From: Bog-756 sp963839925
GTDB taxonomy: Bacteria > Actinomycetota > Acidimicrobiia > Acidimicrobiales > RAAP-2
Reading direction: 5' to 3'
DNA length: 64,000 nt
Assembly (NCBI GenBank): GCA_963839925.1
Contig: CAWIWV010000001.1
Coordinates: forward strand, 434,001-498,000
A model generated the notes under the pieces. That model was not told the DNA's origin and ran no database searches. It worked only from the letters and a program-made list of their open reading frames with translations. This document shows, in pieces, positions 17,596 through 25,779 of the stretch (position 1 is its first letter; each line of letters opens with the position of its first letter). Position numbers and translations under genes: made by a program.

Positions 17596-18178
17596 GTGCG
17601 GAGGTCATTGGCCATGGCAATCGCGGCGCCCTTGTTGATGGTCGCAGCCTGTGGTTCGACAAGTTCGACCCCGGCAACGAAGCCTGCCGTGACAAATGCT
17701 CCACAGCGCATCGACATCCGCACCGGGTTCAAGATGCTCTGCCTCACAACTGACAGCCCATGTGGTCTCAGGGGGGAGCGAGGCGAGTCAGCCGTGGTTG
17801 ATCATCGACGTCACCGATCATGGGCCAAGGTGCTCGCTCGACGGCTACCCTCGCATCGTCGCCGCCACAGCACATCCATGGCGTGGCCCGAGCCAAGCCC
17901 TCTCCATCCGTGGCAGAGACGGTTCGGACTACGAGCACCCCGACCCGGGTCCTCGGGCACTCGAACTGCCGGCAGGCGGCTCGGCCTCCTTTGCAGCAGG
18001 GACCGGCACGGCCAGTGGGAAGACCTACTTGATGACGTCTCTGACGTTCGCTCTTCCAGGGGGTTCGGGGCTGCTCAAAGTTCCCGTTCGGACGTGGACA
18101 AGCTCACGCGCGGGGAAGCCCGCGTACTTCGAAGTGACGGCTTTTGTGAACGGATCCAGAGGACCACCCGCCTACTGA
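17596..18178 (+). pseudogene. DUF4232 lipoprotein, frameshifted
   Basis: A GTG at 17596 opens a lipoprotein signal (LLMVAACGS lipobox, Cys about residue 20) and a Thr/Pro linker. Between 17690 and about 17715 the coding shifts frame: the second frame gives SRCSASQLTAHVV, then PRCSLDGYPRIVAAT and SFAAGT, the Cys-bearing core of DUF4232, ending VNGSRGPPAY at 18178. A single base change in length would restore about 194 residues. The first frame stays open into the next gene, which is coincidental. Pseudogene or assembly error. Confidence 0.7.
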
Positions 18179-18267
18179 CGGCGACGGCCTGTCCGGTGTC
18201 AACGCTGGGCTCTCGGGTTCACCCGTTGCCGATCTACGATGCCGGTCGTGGAAAAGACCAACGAGCA

Positions 18268-19239
18268 ATGAGCGGATTCAACCGAGATACCACCACCGAC
18301 GAGGTGCTCGATGGAATCGACCTTTCCGGCCGGCGCTTCGTGATTACCGGTGCCGCCAGTGGACTTGGCCGCGAGAGCACGCGTGCGTTGGCAGCCCATG
18401 GTGCCTCGGTGACCATGTTGGCTCGCAGTGCCGAGCGGGCCAACGATGCAGTGGCGGAGGTCGGTGCCATGGTGTCCGGCGCGGACCTGGAGCCCGGGAT
18501 CGCCGACCTCGGTGATCTCGGCAGCATTCGCACCTTCGCCGAGTCCTATCTGGCTCACCATGACAGCATCGACGTGCTCATGAACAACGCCGGAGTCATG
18601 GCATGTCCGTTCGGGCACACCGCGAACGGATTCGAGACTCAGTTCGGGACCAACCATCTCGGTCACTTCTTGTTGACCGCTCTTCTGTATCCGGCGCTGT
18701 CGGCCGGTGACCGACCGCGAGTGGTGACCCTGACCTCGGCCGGTCATAGTCGCTCCGACGTCGACCTGGACGACCCGAACTTCGAGCGCACCGAGTACAC
18801 GCCATGGGTCGCGTACGGACGGGCCAAGACTGCGAACGCCCTGTTTGCCCGGGAGCTGGCCCGACGTGGGGGACCTTCGGGCCTGCTGTCTTTTTCGGTG
18901 CACCCTGGCGGAATCATCACCGATCTCGGCCGACACCTCAACGACGAACTCATCAACGAGATGGCTGACTTCGCTCGCCAACGCTCCGCCAACGCCGGCG
19001 GGGAGCCCCGAGGGATTCATTTCAAGACCGTGGAGGCGGGGGCGGCCACCCAGGTGTGGGCCGCGACCACCTCGGCACTGGCTGACCACAACGGTGCGTA
19101 CCTGGCCGACTGCGGCGTCGGGGTCGTCGGAGCAGACCCCGGCGTGAACGGCTTCATGCCTTACCTGCTTGACGATGAGCACGCTGCCGCTCTGTGGGAA
19201 CTGAGCGAGCGGCTTGTCGGTCAACAGTTCGTCCCGTAG
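18268..19239 (+). CDS. Short-chain dehydrogenase/reductase (retinol-dehydrogenase-like)
   Basis: 323 aa. NAD(P)-binding TGAASGLGRE near residue 26, DVLMNNAGVM, catalytic YGRAKTANALF (Tyr-x3-Lys) and the NHLGHFLLT segment typical of the RDH11-14-like group. Substrate unknown; such enzymes reduce or oxidise aldehydes, ketones or alcohols in the cytoplasm. ATG at 18268 chosen because the sequence before it is the frameshifted lipoprotein. A second, similar SDR is encoded at 27295. A CACCGATCGGTG palindrome (19283) lies 40 bases after the stop. Confidence 0.9.
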   Translation: MSGFNRDTTTDEVLDGIDLSGRRFVITGAASGLGRESTRALAAHGASVTMLARSAERANDAVAEVGAMVSGADLEPGIADLGDLGSIRTFAESYLAHHDSIDVLMNNAGVMACPFGHTANGFETQFGTNHLGHFLLTALLYPALSAGDRPRVVTLTSAGHSRSDVDLDDPNFERTEYTPWVAYGRAKTANALFARELARRGGPSGLLSFSVHPGGIITDLGRHLNDELINEMADFARQRSANAGGEPRGIHFKTVEAGAATQVWAATTSALADHNGAYLADCGVGVVGADPGVNGFMPYLLDDEHAAALWELSERLVGQQFVP

Positions 19240-19414
19240 CAGCCAGTTCGCCATGACACCCTGATGTCCCGAAGGGTGCCCCCACCGATCGGTGAGAGGG
19301 GTCGCCCCAAGGACGACCCGGTGGCGGCTCGGCGCAATCAAATAGGCGAGGCCGACGCCGAGAAGTCCTCGGTCATGGGTGCCCGCTACCGGAGTCCTGG
19401 CGTCATCAGAGATA

Positions 19415-19428
19415 GGGACATTCGGCCC
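19415..19428 (+). promoter_or_regulatory. DosR-like box upstream of the aldehyde dehydrogenase
   Basis: GGGACATTCGGCCC flanked by TA on both sides. Its centre lies about 89 bases before ATG 19510. If transcription starts 40-50 bases after the box, the GTG at 19441 would be too close, which supports the ATG at 19510 as the true start. Confidence 0.55.
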
Positions 19429-19509
19429 TAGTCGCTTGGTGTGAAGAGGGCCACGCTTGAGGAAGTCGGCGAGAGTCCCCGACAGGAGTTGGATATCTGG
19501 AGCGGCGAC

Positions 19510-21075
19510 ATGGCCATCGCGCAAGAGGAGACAACCACAGGTACGACCGATTCGGGCGCGTTCATCGCACCTGGTCATTTCGGCAGCTTGGTCGAGGTGA
19601 AGGACCACTACGAAAACTTCATCGGGGGCCACTGGGTACCTCCGGCCAAGGGCCAGTACATGGACAACGTAAGCCCGGCCACGGGACACTCGTTCACCAA
19701 AGTCGCACGCTCGACGCCCGAAGACGTGGAGCTCGCTCTCGATGCGGGTCATGCTGCCAAGGAAGCGTGGGGGGAGAGTTCGTTGCCAGAGCGCGCTGCC
19801 GTGCTCAACGCGATTGCTGACGCGATCGAGGCGAACCTGGAGAGCCTGGCGGTGGCCGAAAGCTGGGAGAACGGCAAGCCCGTTCGAGAGACGCTCGCCG
19901 CGGACATCCCCCTTGCGGCCGATCACTTCCGGTACTTCGCCGGTGCCACCCGCGCCCTCGAGGGTCGCTCGACCGAGATCGACAAGGATACGGTGGCGTA
20001 TCACTTCCACGAGCCGCTTGGCGTGGTGGGTCAGATCATCCCGTTCAACTTCCCTTTGCTCATGGCGGCTTGGAAGATGGCGCCCGCACTCGCCGCAGGG
20101 AACTGCACTGTCATCAAGCCCGCGTCTCCGACACCGTGGTCCATTCTCAAGCTTGCTGAGATCATCGAGGACATCGTCCCGCCAGGGGTCGTCAACGTGG
20201 TGACCGGACCGGGGGGTGAGATCGGGAAGGCGCTTGCTTCGAGTCCGCGAATTGCCAAGATCGGTTTCACGGGAGAGACGGTCACCGGTCGACTCATCAT
20301 GCAGTATGCGGCTGAGAACCTCATACCCTCGACCGTCGAGCTCGGTGGGAAGTCACCGAACATCTTCTTTGCCGACGTCATGAACGAGGACGACGAGTTT
20401 CTGGACAAGGCGATTGAGGGGCTGGTGCTCTACGCATTCAACAAGGGCGAGGTTTGCACGTGCCCTTCGAGGGCACTCATCCACGAATCGATCTACGACC
20501 GGTTCATGGCTCGGTGTCTGGATCGCATCAGTCAGATCAAGCAGGGACAGCCTCTCGACCCGACGACAATGATCGGGGCCCAGAACTCAGCCCAACAGCT
20601 CGAGAAGATTGCGGGCTACGTGGACATCGGCCGTCAAGAAGGTGCGGAGGTCCTGATCGGTGGTGCGAGGGCCGATCTCGGCGGAGAATTCGCCGATGGC
20701 TACTACTACCAACCCACTGTCCTCAAGGGCAACAATGAGATGCGGGTCTTCCAGGAAGAGATCTTTGGGCCGGTTCTCGCTGTCACGACGTTTGCAGACG
20801 ATGCAGACGCAGTGCGGATCGCAAATGACACGCTTTACGGGCTTGGTGCCGGGGTGTGGACCCGTGACGGGAACCGTGCCTACCGCATGGGCCGCGCCAT
20901 CAAGGCCGGACGGGTCTGGACCAACTGCTATCACCTCTACCCGGCGGGTGCGGCCTTCGGCGGATACAAGATCTCGGGGGTAGGACGGGAGAACCACCAA
21001 ATGATGCTTGAGCACTACAGCCAGACCAAGAATCTTTTGGTGAGCTACAGCACCAAGCCACTCGGGTTCTTCTGA
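19510..21075 (+). CDS. NAD-dependent aldehyde dehydrogenase (AldB/ExaC type)
   Basis: 521 aa. Contains the full ALDH set: PFNFPLLMAAWKMAPALAAG, GFTGETVTGRLI, TVELGGKSPN with the general-base Glu, FNKGEVCTCPSRAL with the catalytic Cys, and EEIFGPVLAV. The CTCPSR context and the neighbouring DUF779 gene are typical of acetaldehyde-type dehydrogenases used in alcohol or aldehyde oxidation. The frame begins with GTG at 19441, but TGGAGCGGCGAC precedes ATG 19510, where family similarity starts. Start of an operon with 21095 and 21505. Confidence 0.93.
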   Translation: MAIAQEETTTGTTDSGAFIAPGHFGSLVEVKDHYENFIGGHWVPPAKGQYMDNVSPATGHSFTKVARSTPEDVELALDAGHAAKEAWGESSLPERAAVLNAIADAIEANLESLAVAESWENGKPVRETLAADIPLAADHFRYFAGATRALEGRSTEIDKDTVAYHFHEPLGVVGQIIPFNFPLLMAAWKMAPALAAGNCTVIKPASPTPWSILKLAEIIEDIVPPGVVNVVTGPGGEIGKALASSPRIAKIGFTGETVTGRLIMQYAAENLIPSTVELGGKSPNIFFADVMNEDDEFLDKAIEGLVLYAFNKGEVCTCPSRALIHESIYDRFMARCLDRISQIKQGQPLDPTTMIGAQNSAQQLEKIAGYVDIGRQEGAEVLIGGARADLGGEFADGYYYQPTVLKGNNEMRVFQEEIFGPVLAVTTFADDADAVRIANDTLYGLGAGVWTRDGNRAYRMGRAIKAGRVWTNCYHLYPAGAAFGGYKISGVGRENHQMMLEHYSQTKNLLVSYSTKPLGFF

Positions 21076-21094
21076 GTCGAGCGTCCTGACAGCA

Positions 21095-21499
21095 ATGACG
21101 AAAGGCGTTGGGACTCAGGACATCCCTCGGGTCATGGCCACGCCCGAGGCCGTCGAGGCCATTGCTCGGGTGACTGCCGAACATGGCCCTGTGCTGTTCT
21201 TCCAGTCGGGTGGATGCTGCGACGGCAGTCTTCCGATGTGCTTTGCCAAGAGTGAATTTCGGATCGGTAGCCACGATGTCTTGCTCGGCGATCTGGCAGG
21301 CGCACCCTTCTACATCGACTCCCGCCAGTTCGAGCGTTGGCGGCACACGCAGCTCATCTTGGATCTCGGACCGGGCGACCCGGAAGGGTTTTCGCTGGCG
21401 GCCGGGGATGGCCTGCACTTTGTCGTTCGTTCACGTGTGTTCACTCCCCACGAACAGGCTCTTCTCGATCAGAATCCGCCGGACATGGCGAGGAGGTGA
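21095..21499 (+). CDS. DUF779 protein, partner of aldehyde dehydrogenase
   Basis: 134 aa; FFQSGGCCDGSLPMC with three cysteines and SHDVLLGDLAGAPFYI are diagnostic of DUF779. The family is nearly always encoded next to an acetaldehyde dehydrogenase, as here, 19 bases after the ALDH stop; its role is not established but the Cys cluster suggests metal binding or redox action. The next gene begins five bases after its stop. Confidence 0.92.
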   Translation: MTKGVGTQDIPRVMATPEAVEAIARVTAEHGPVLFFQSGGCCDGSLPMCFAKSEFRIGSHDVLLGDLAGAPFYIDSRQFERWRHTQLILDLGPGDPEGFSLAAGDGLHFVVRSRVFTPHEQALLDQNPPDMARR

Positions 21500-21504
21500 C
21501 AGCC

Positions 21505-22488
21505 GTGTCGCAGATTTCCGGCATCTTCAGGATGGTCGATTCCCACTCGCGACGACGAGTTGCCCGAAGCCGCTTTGCAGTGGTGTCGGCGGGAGTGATG
21601 CTCGCCGCGGTAGGGGTGTTGGCCGTACCGGCCTCGGCCATGCTGCCCACGCCACCGGCGGCGGCAGTGGCGCCTCGAACGGCGAACCCCGGCTACTGGC
21701 TTGAGGCTCACGACGGCGGGGTCTTCGCCTTCGGAGGAGCGCCGTTCCTCGGGTCGGCGGTCCAGCGGTGCACGTTCGAATGCTTCGGGTTTGGCGCGAC
21801 TCCAGACGGGCGGGGCTATTGGGTCGTCGACAGCTATCCGGCGACCGACCCGGGCAGCGGCCAGCTCTATGGCTACGGAACGGCTTCGGACGTCCAAGTC
21901 CACACGGTGACCGATGGCGGCGCAACCGCGGTTGCGTCCGTCCGATCGGGGCATGGTGGGTGGATCCTGTACGGATCGAGTGGAGTCGTCGTCCCGTTCG
22001 GAGACGCCCACTGGTACGGCGACGCGTCGAATCTCGGGCCCTCGGAGACGGGCTTCCCTCCCTATGGTTCGGCCATTCCGTATTTTCAGGGCATCGTCGC
22101 CACGCCCGACGGGCGTGGTTACTGGCTGGTGGGACTGGATGGGGGAGTCTTCGCTTTCGGCGACGCGACCTACTACGGGTCGATGGGAGGCCAGCATCTG
22201 AACGCTCCCATTTCGGGCATCGCGTCGACATCCGATGGTCGTGGCTATTGGTTGGTGGCCTACGACGGAGGTGTGTTCAGCTTCGGCGACGCCGTCTTCC
22301 ACGGATCCATGGGCGGAAAGCCCCTGAATGCGATCGTGATCGGCATCGCCGCCGTTCCGGATGGCGGTGGTTACTGGGTGGCAGGAATGGACGGGGGCGT
22401 CTTCGCGTTCGGCGACGCCCCGTTCCTCGGATCGATGGCTGGGCGCGGCCTCGGGCAGCCCATCTCGGCGATCGCGGCTGCTCCCTAA
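21505..22488 (+). CDS. Secreted DGGVF-repeat (beta-propeller-like) protein
   Basis: 327 aa. Signal peptide from about residue 10 to 49 (VVSAGVMLAAVGVLAVPASA). The remainder is built of roughly 45-residue repeats with consensus GYWLV--DGGVFAFGDA-FYGS; at least four are clear plus two degenerate ones, suggesting a beta-propeller or solenoid. GTG start fixed by AGGAGG eight bases upstream, inside the stop region of DUF779, so translation is probably coupled. Same repeat family as the broken gene at the left edge. Function unknown; exported. Confidence 0.85.
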   Translation: MSQISGIFRMVDSHSRRRVARSRFAVVSAGVMLAAVGVLAVPASAMLPTPPAAAVAPRTANPGYWLEAHDGGVFAFGGAPFLGSAVQRCTFECFGFGATPDGRGYWVVDSYPATDPGSGQLYGYGTASDVQVHTVTDGGATAVASVRSGHGGWILYGSSGVVVPFGDAHWYGDASNLGPSETGFPPYGSAIPYFQGIVATPDGRGYWLVGLDGGVFAFGDATYYGSMGGQHLNAPISGIASTSDGRGYWLVAYDGGVFSFGDAVFHGSMGGKPLNAIVIGIAAVPDGGGYWVAGMDGGVFAFGDAPFLGSMAGRGLGQPISAIAAAP

Positions 22489-22517
22489 GTCCGAGCGGCG
22501 AATCGCAGACGAAAGCA

Positions 22518-22766
22518 CTACTCGAGCCGGGCGGCTAACCCTTCTGCCTGGTCACGCAGCTGCTTGACTCGGGCGCCAGGCTGCAACTCCTCAACCACGG
22601 AGAGCAGGCCGGCCACGATATTCGCTAACTCCGCCAGATCCTTGCTCGACTCTTCGATATGGATGTTCCCCAACGGGAAGGCGACGTTCACCCTGTTGGT
22701 GGGGGCCACCACCCTCGGCCCTGAACGCGCCTTCTCTGGGCGGGCGTCTCCGTCGTCATTGGTCAT
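22518..22766 (-). CDS. Small hypothetical protein, 82 aa
   Basis: Begins MTNDDGDARPEKARSGPRVV, then VNVAFPLGNIHIEESSKDLA and a helical, Leu/Glu-rich C-terminus that could form a short coiled coil. CAGGAGGTGGCGAG before the ATG is a strong ribosome binding site. Two DosR-like boxes lie 60-110 bases upstream. Not a family I recognise. Confidence 0.7.
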   Translation of the reverse strand: MTNDDGDARPEKARSGPRVVAPTNRVNVAFPLGNIHIEESSKDLAELANIVAGLLSVVEELQPGARVKQLRDQAEGLAARLE

Positions 22767-22821
22767 CTCGCCACCTCCTGTCCGGTGGAAGGCATTGTCT
22801 CAGGCACGAGTACCGTCCGCC

Positions 22822-22875
22822 CGGGTATTCGGCCCCGTCCGACCCGGCAGACGGCCTCTATGGGCCTTTCGACCC
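22822..22875. promoter_or_regulatory. Two DosR-like boxes in a divergent promoter region
   Basis: CGGGTATTCGGCCC at 22822-22835 (11 of 14) and GGGCCTTTCGACCC at 22862-22875 (12 of 14, flanked by TAT and TAC), compared with GGGAC(A/T)TTCGGCCC. They lie between the minus-strand gene starting at 22766 and the plus-strand unit starting at 22937, about 60-100 bases from each start, so they could serve both. Confidence 0.5.
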
Positions 22876-22936
22876 TACGAAACGAGATCGCTTGCATCGT
22901 ACGTTTCTTGTGGAGCCCAACGGAAGGGAGGTCGTG

Positions 22937-23023
22937 ATGGAGCATCACTTGGGTGACGTCGAGTCGGACCGCAATTCTCCACGGCAACAAGCGCGTAGGC
23001 GAGAATTGGAACGACACAAGTAG
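22937..23023 (+). CDS. 28-codon leader ORF
   Basis: MEHHLGDVESDRNSPRQQAR and a basic tail ending ELERHK, with a strong GGAAGGGAGG seven bases before the ATG. It ends three bases before the GTG of the SRPBCC gene, so translation of the two is likely coupled. Too short for family assignment; could be a leader peptide or a true small protein. Confidence 0.4.
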   Translation: MEHHLGDVESDRNSPRQQARRRELERHK

Positions 23024-23025
23024 CC

Positions 23026-23754
23026 GTGAGTTGCAGGAGGGTCGGCGAACAGACTTTGGGCCGTGATCGGCGTAATTCCAAAGCGCGACGATCGGTCCGA
23101 TACATCCGGACCACAGGGGCGGTCGTGGCCGCGGGTTTGGTGGCATGGGTGGCCTCGTACCCGAAGTGGCGGCCATGGTGCCTTTCGTGGGGGGCAGGTC
23201 AAGCTGAGGTGGATCGTGCACTTCCCGGCGACGACCTGCTGCCCGATCCAGACGTGATCACAACTCGAGCCGTCACTGTCGACGCCCCACCCGAGGCCAT
23301 CTGGCCGTGGCTTGCCCAGATGGGTTCCGGACGCGGGGGGCTGTACACCTACGACTGGATCGAGAATCTCTTGGGGCTTCACATGAAGAGCGTCGATGTG
23401 ATCCTTCCCCAGTTCCAAGACATCAGAGTGGGTGACGCCCAGACGCTGGGCAAGAGCGGTCCGACCTTACGAGTCGCGATCTGCGAGAAGAACCACACGC
23501 TCGTCTTTCGTTCCGACGATGGCAACTGGGTCTGGGGTTTCTTGTTGCAACCCCTTCGAGGTTCGACCCGGCTCCTCAGTCGTAACCGGATCGCCGTCCC
23601 AGGACCCTCCATCGTCACGAGGTGCTTCTATCGGTATCTGATGGAGCCGGGCAGTCTCCTCATGGAGCGCAAGATGCTTCTCGGCATCAAAGAGCGTGCT
23701 CAGCGTCAGCGGTGCGGCATAGCCCCTACAGCCGCTACGCGGGGCAGGACTTGA
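23026..23754 (+). CDS. SRPBCC-type protein with N-terminal membrane segment
   Basis: 242 aa. A single hydrophobic helix near residues 29-46 (GAVVAAGLVAWVASYPKW) precedes a START-like domain: TRAVTVDAPPEAIWPWLAQMG, GRGGLYTYDWIENLLGL and NRIAVPGPSIVTRCFYRYL, ending with MEPGSLLMERKMLLGI. This matches actinobacterial SRPBCC proteins with a helix anchor. Start GTG follows the 28-codon ORF. Together with the gene at 23761 it may form an operon. Confidence 0.8.
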   Translation: MSCRRVGEQTLGRDRRNSKARRSVRYIRTTGAVVAAGLVAWVASYPKWRPWCLSWGAGQAEVDRALPGDDLLPDPDVITTRAVTVDAPPEAIWPWLAQMGSGRGGLYTYDWIENLLGLHMKSVDVILPQFQDIRVGDAQTLGKSGPTLRVAICEKNHTLVFRSDDGNWVWGFLLQPLRGSTRLLSRNRIAVPGPSIVTRCFYRYLMEPGSLLMERKMLLGIKERAQRQRCGIAPTAATRGRT

Positions 23755-23760
23755 TGTCCG

Positions 23761-24330
23761 ATGTGTCCACAGGAGCCGTTGCCTCGGGCGGTGGCAGCGC
23801 GGGCAGTTGGCCGATGTGCTGTCCAAACGGTCAGGCTGCTGGCACGGAAGCGGACGCACCTTCCAACGAGAAATGCAGAGCTGCATCTGCGGTTTGCGGA
23901 CGGAACGACGGGTCGTGTCTTCCGAGAGACGATCGTCGATCGGGATGCGGCGGAGAATCCCTGCATCCTCGTCGTACAGTTCAGGCTACGCCTGCTCCGA
24001 GGTCGCTGGCACAGGCTGTTCCTTTGGGAGTGCATGCTCAACACCCCCCTGTTCGTCGGATTCCCGGGCTTCATGTCGAAGCTTTGGGTGGATCGTGACC
24101 AGCAGGATCGCTACCGCGGCTTCTACCAATGGAGCGACCCCAAGGGAGCGGAGTACTACGCACGATCACTCTGGCGAGTACTCGAACCGGTCTGCCCCCC
24201 AGGTGCCATTTGCTACAAGATCATCCCTGGCATGTCACGCGACAGCGTGCTCGTCGACCCGAGACTTCTGGACCGCGTCGATCCCGATGACGAGGCGGCT
24301 TGGTGGCGACTGGTCGCGGCCGAGCCATGA
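23761..24330 (+). CDS. Conserved hypothetical protein, 189 aa
   Basis: Encodes a soluble protein with RFADGTTGRVFRETIVDRD, WECMLNTPLFVGFPGFMSKL and GFYQWSDPKGAEYYARSLWR, ending VDPDDEAAWWRLVAAEP. The central part recalls small dimeric alpha/beta-barrel oxygenase-like proteins of actinobacteria, but I cannot name the family with certainty. It starts six bases after the preceding stop, so co-transcription is likely. Confidence 0.7.
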   Translation: MCPQEPLPRAVAARAVGRCAVQTVRLLARKRTHLPTRNAELHLRFADGTTGRVFRETIVDRDAAENPCILVVQFRLRLLRGRWHRLFLWECMLNTPLFVGFPGFMSKLWVDRDQQDRYRGFYQWSDPKGAEYYARSLWRVLEPVCPPGAICYKIIPGMSRDSVLVDPRLLDRVDPDDEAAWWRLVAAEP

Positions 24331-24429
24331 CCTGGTCCATCGCTCCCGCCCGGGCCGGAGTTCATCCTTCAGTCGCGATACAACTCTCTCCGGGCCAGTG
24401 GAGAGGATGCTGTTCCGGACCGGAGTGGG

Positions 24430-24954
24430 TCATTCCTTTCGGGCGAGGCCACGTGAGGCCGCACCGATGACCAAGCGAATGACGATCGCGATGATCGCCA
24501 GGTCGGCGACCATCTGTATGGTGACGACCACTCTTGCGATGTCCGTCTTCGGCACGATGTCGCCGAATCCAACGGTGGAGAGGACGCTGACCGTGAAGTA
24601 GAGGGCCGAGGTCCGGTCCAGGTGGGCACCGAATGCGGCCGGGTCCGATTGCGACATGGTCAGATAGATCCAGGCGAATCCGACGACGAAGAACGGGATG
24701 ATGGCGGCCATTGCCGTCACCGCCCGCAGCATCGGGTGTTCTGCGATCAGGATCAACCGAATCTCGTTTATCAAGAGGGCGGTGAAGAGCGCGAAGACAG
24801 TACCGAGGCGGATGACGACGGATTGGTGGGCTCTGTGTTCTATCGGAAGGAAGTAATAGAGAACCAGGAGCAAGGCGACAGTTCCGACCGCACGCAGCCC
24901 TGTCTTGACCAGGTCGGATCGGCCCGCGGCACCAAGGCCCGGAATAGTCGTCAT
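24430..24954 (-). CDS. Two-pore-like potassium channel protein
   Basis: 174 aa with four hydrophobic segments and a selectivity filter TVSVLSTVGFGDIVPKTD between the last two (TVGFGD, K+ type). The N-terminal pair of helices may be a reduced sensor domain. Ends in a short basic cytoplasmic tail without an RCK domain. The start is ATG 24954 or the GTG one codon before; GAAGGA precedes both. The divergent sulfotransferase-like gene starts 177 bases away. Confidence 0.9.
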   Translation of the reverse strand: MTTIPGLGAAGRSDLVKTGLRAVGTVALLLVLYYFLPIEHRAHQSVVIRLGTVFALFTALLINEIRLILIAEHPMLRAVTAMAAIIPFFVVGFAWIYLTMSQSDPAAFGAHLDRTSALYFTVSVLSTVGFGDIVPKTDIARVVVTIQMVADLAIIAIVIRLVIGAASRGLARKE

Positions 24955-25130
24955 CACAATCCTTCAAGTGTGACGGGACCCTCGGTCGGATGGGTGGATC
25001 TGATCGCAGGGCCGGCGTCGATCCTGCAACCGGAGCTGAAGCCACCGGACAGTGGACGGAACAGTGCAGAAACGCAATCATGTGCTCACTGGCGGGTCAC
25101 GGTGTACCTGCCGGTAAAGGGGGACTTGCC

Positions 25131-25751
25131 GTGTCGCTAAAGGTTGTAGGTGCCGGAGTCGGCCGTACGGGCACCCATTCGTTGAAGATCGCACTCGAGC
25201 AGTTGTTGGGCGGCCCGTGTCATCACATGGTCGAGGTGCTCGGAGATCCGACCCAATCTTCAGGCTGGATCGACGCCATTGAAGGGCGACCCGTCGACTG
25301 GGCAACGATGCCGGCCGGCTACGTTGCGCTCGTCGACTGGCCCGGATGCTCATTCTGGCCCGAGCTGTCAGCCGCCAATCCGGATGCACTCGTGCTGCTC
25401 TCCGTTCGAGATCCAGAGTCGTGGTACCGCAGCGCATCCAACACGATCTTTCAGTCGTTCGACAAGGCTCCGCCTGAGTTGGAGTCGTGGATGCTTGCCG
25501 TGGTTCAGCTGCTTGGCGACCGCTTCAGCAACTCGTTCGATGACCCGACCGCCATGATGGACGCCTATGAGCGGCACAACGAAGCGGTCCGCCGGAGTGT
25601 CCCGAGCGATCGCCTGCTGGAGTGGTCCCCGAAGGACGGGTGGGACCCGATCTGCGAGCGGCTGGGCCTCGACGTCCCGAGTGAGCCCTTCCCGGTGACG
25701 AACACGACCAACGACTTCCGCGCAATGGTCGGGATGCCGGCGATCTCCTGA
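25131..25751 (+). CDS. Sulfotransferase-like P-loop protein
   Basis: 206 aa, short for the family. GAGVGRTGTHSLKIALEQL is the 5'-phosphosulfate-binding loop and VLLSVRDPESWYRSASNTIF is the 3'-phosphate motif (R-D-P-x-x-W-Y). A C-terminal region ending PICERLGLDVPSEPFP matches bacterial sulfotransferase-family proteins whose activity is largely untested. GTG at 25131 is preceded by AAAGGGGGA. No signal peptide. Confidence 0.85.
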   Translation: MSLKVVGAGVGRTGTHSLKIALEQLLGGPCHHMVEVLGDPTQSSGWIDAIEGRPVDWATMPAGYVALVDWPGCSFWPELSAANPDALVLLSVRDPESWYRSASNTIFQSFDKAPPELESWMLAVVQLLGDRFSNSFDDPTAMMDAYERHNEAVRRSVPSDRLLEWSPKDGWDPICERLGLDVPSEPFPVTNTTNDFRAMVGMPAIS

Positions 25752-25779
25752 TCCATTCGGGTGTAGAGCGGGGCTTCCG

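Noticed and set aside
17596..19239. A single 547-residue plus-strand protein
   Set aside because: The frame joins a frameshifted lipoprotein to an SDR gene by chance; the true DUF4232 core is in another frame and the SDR has its own ATG.
18199..20010. A 603-residue minus-strand frame opposite the SDR and ALDH genes
   Set aside because: Arg/His/Gly-rich shadow of well-identified plus-strand genes, with no domain or ribosome binding site.
24975..24988. GGGACCCTCGGTCG as another DosR-like box
   Set aside because: Too close to the channel gene start (27 bases) and too far from the sulfotransferase start; symmetry is weak.
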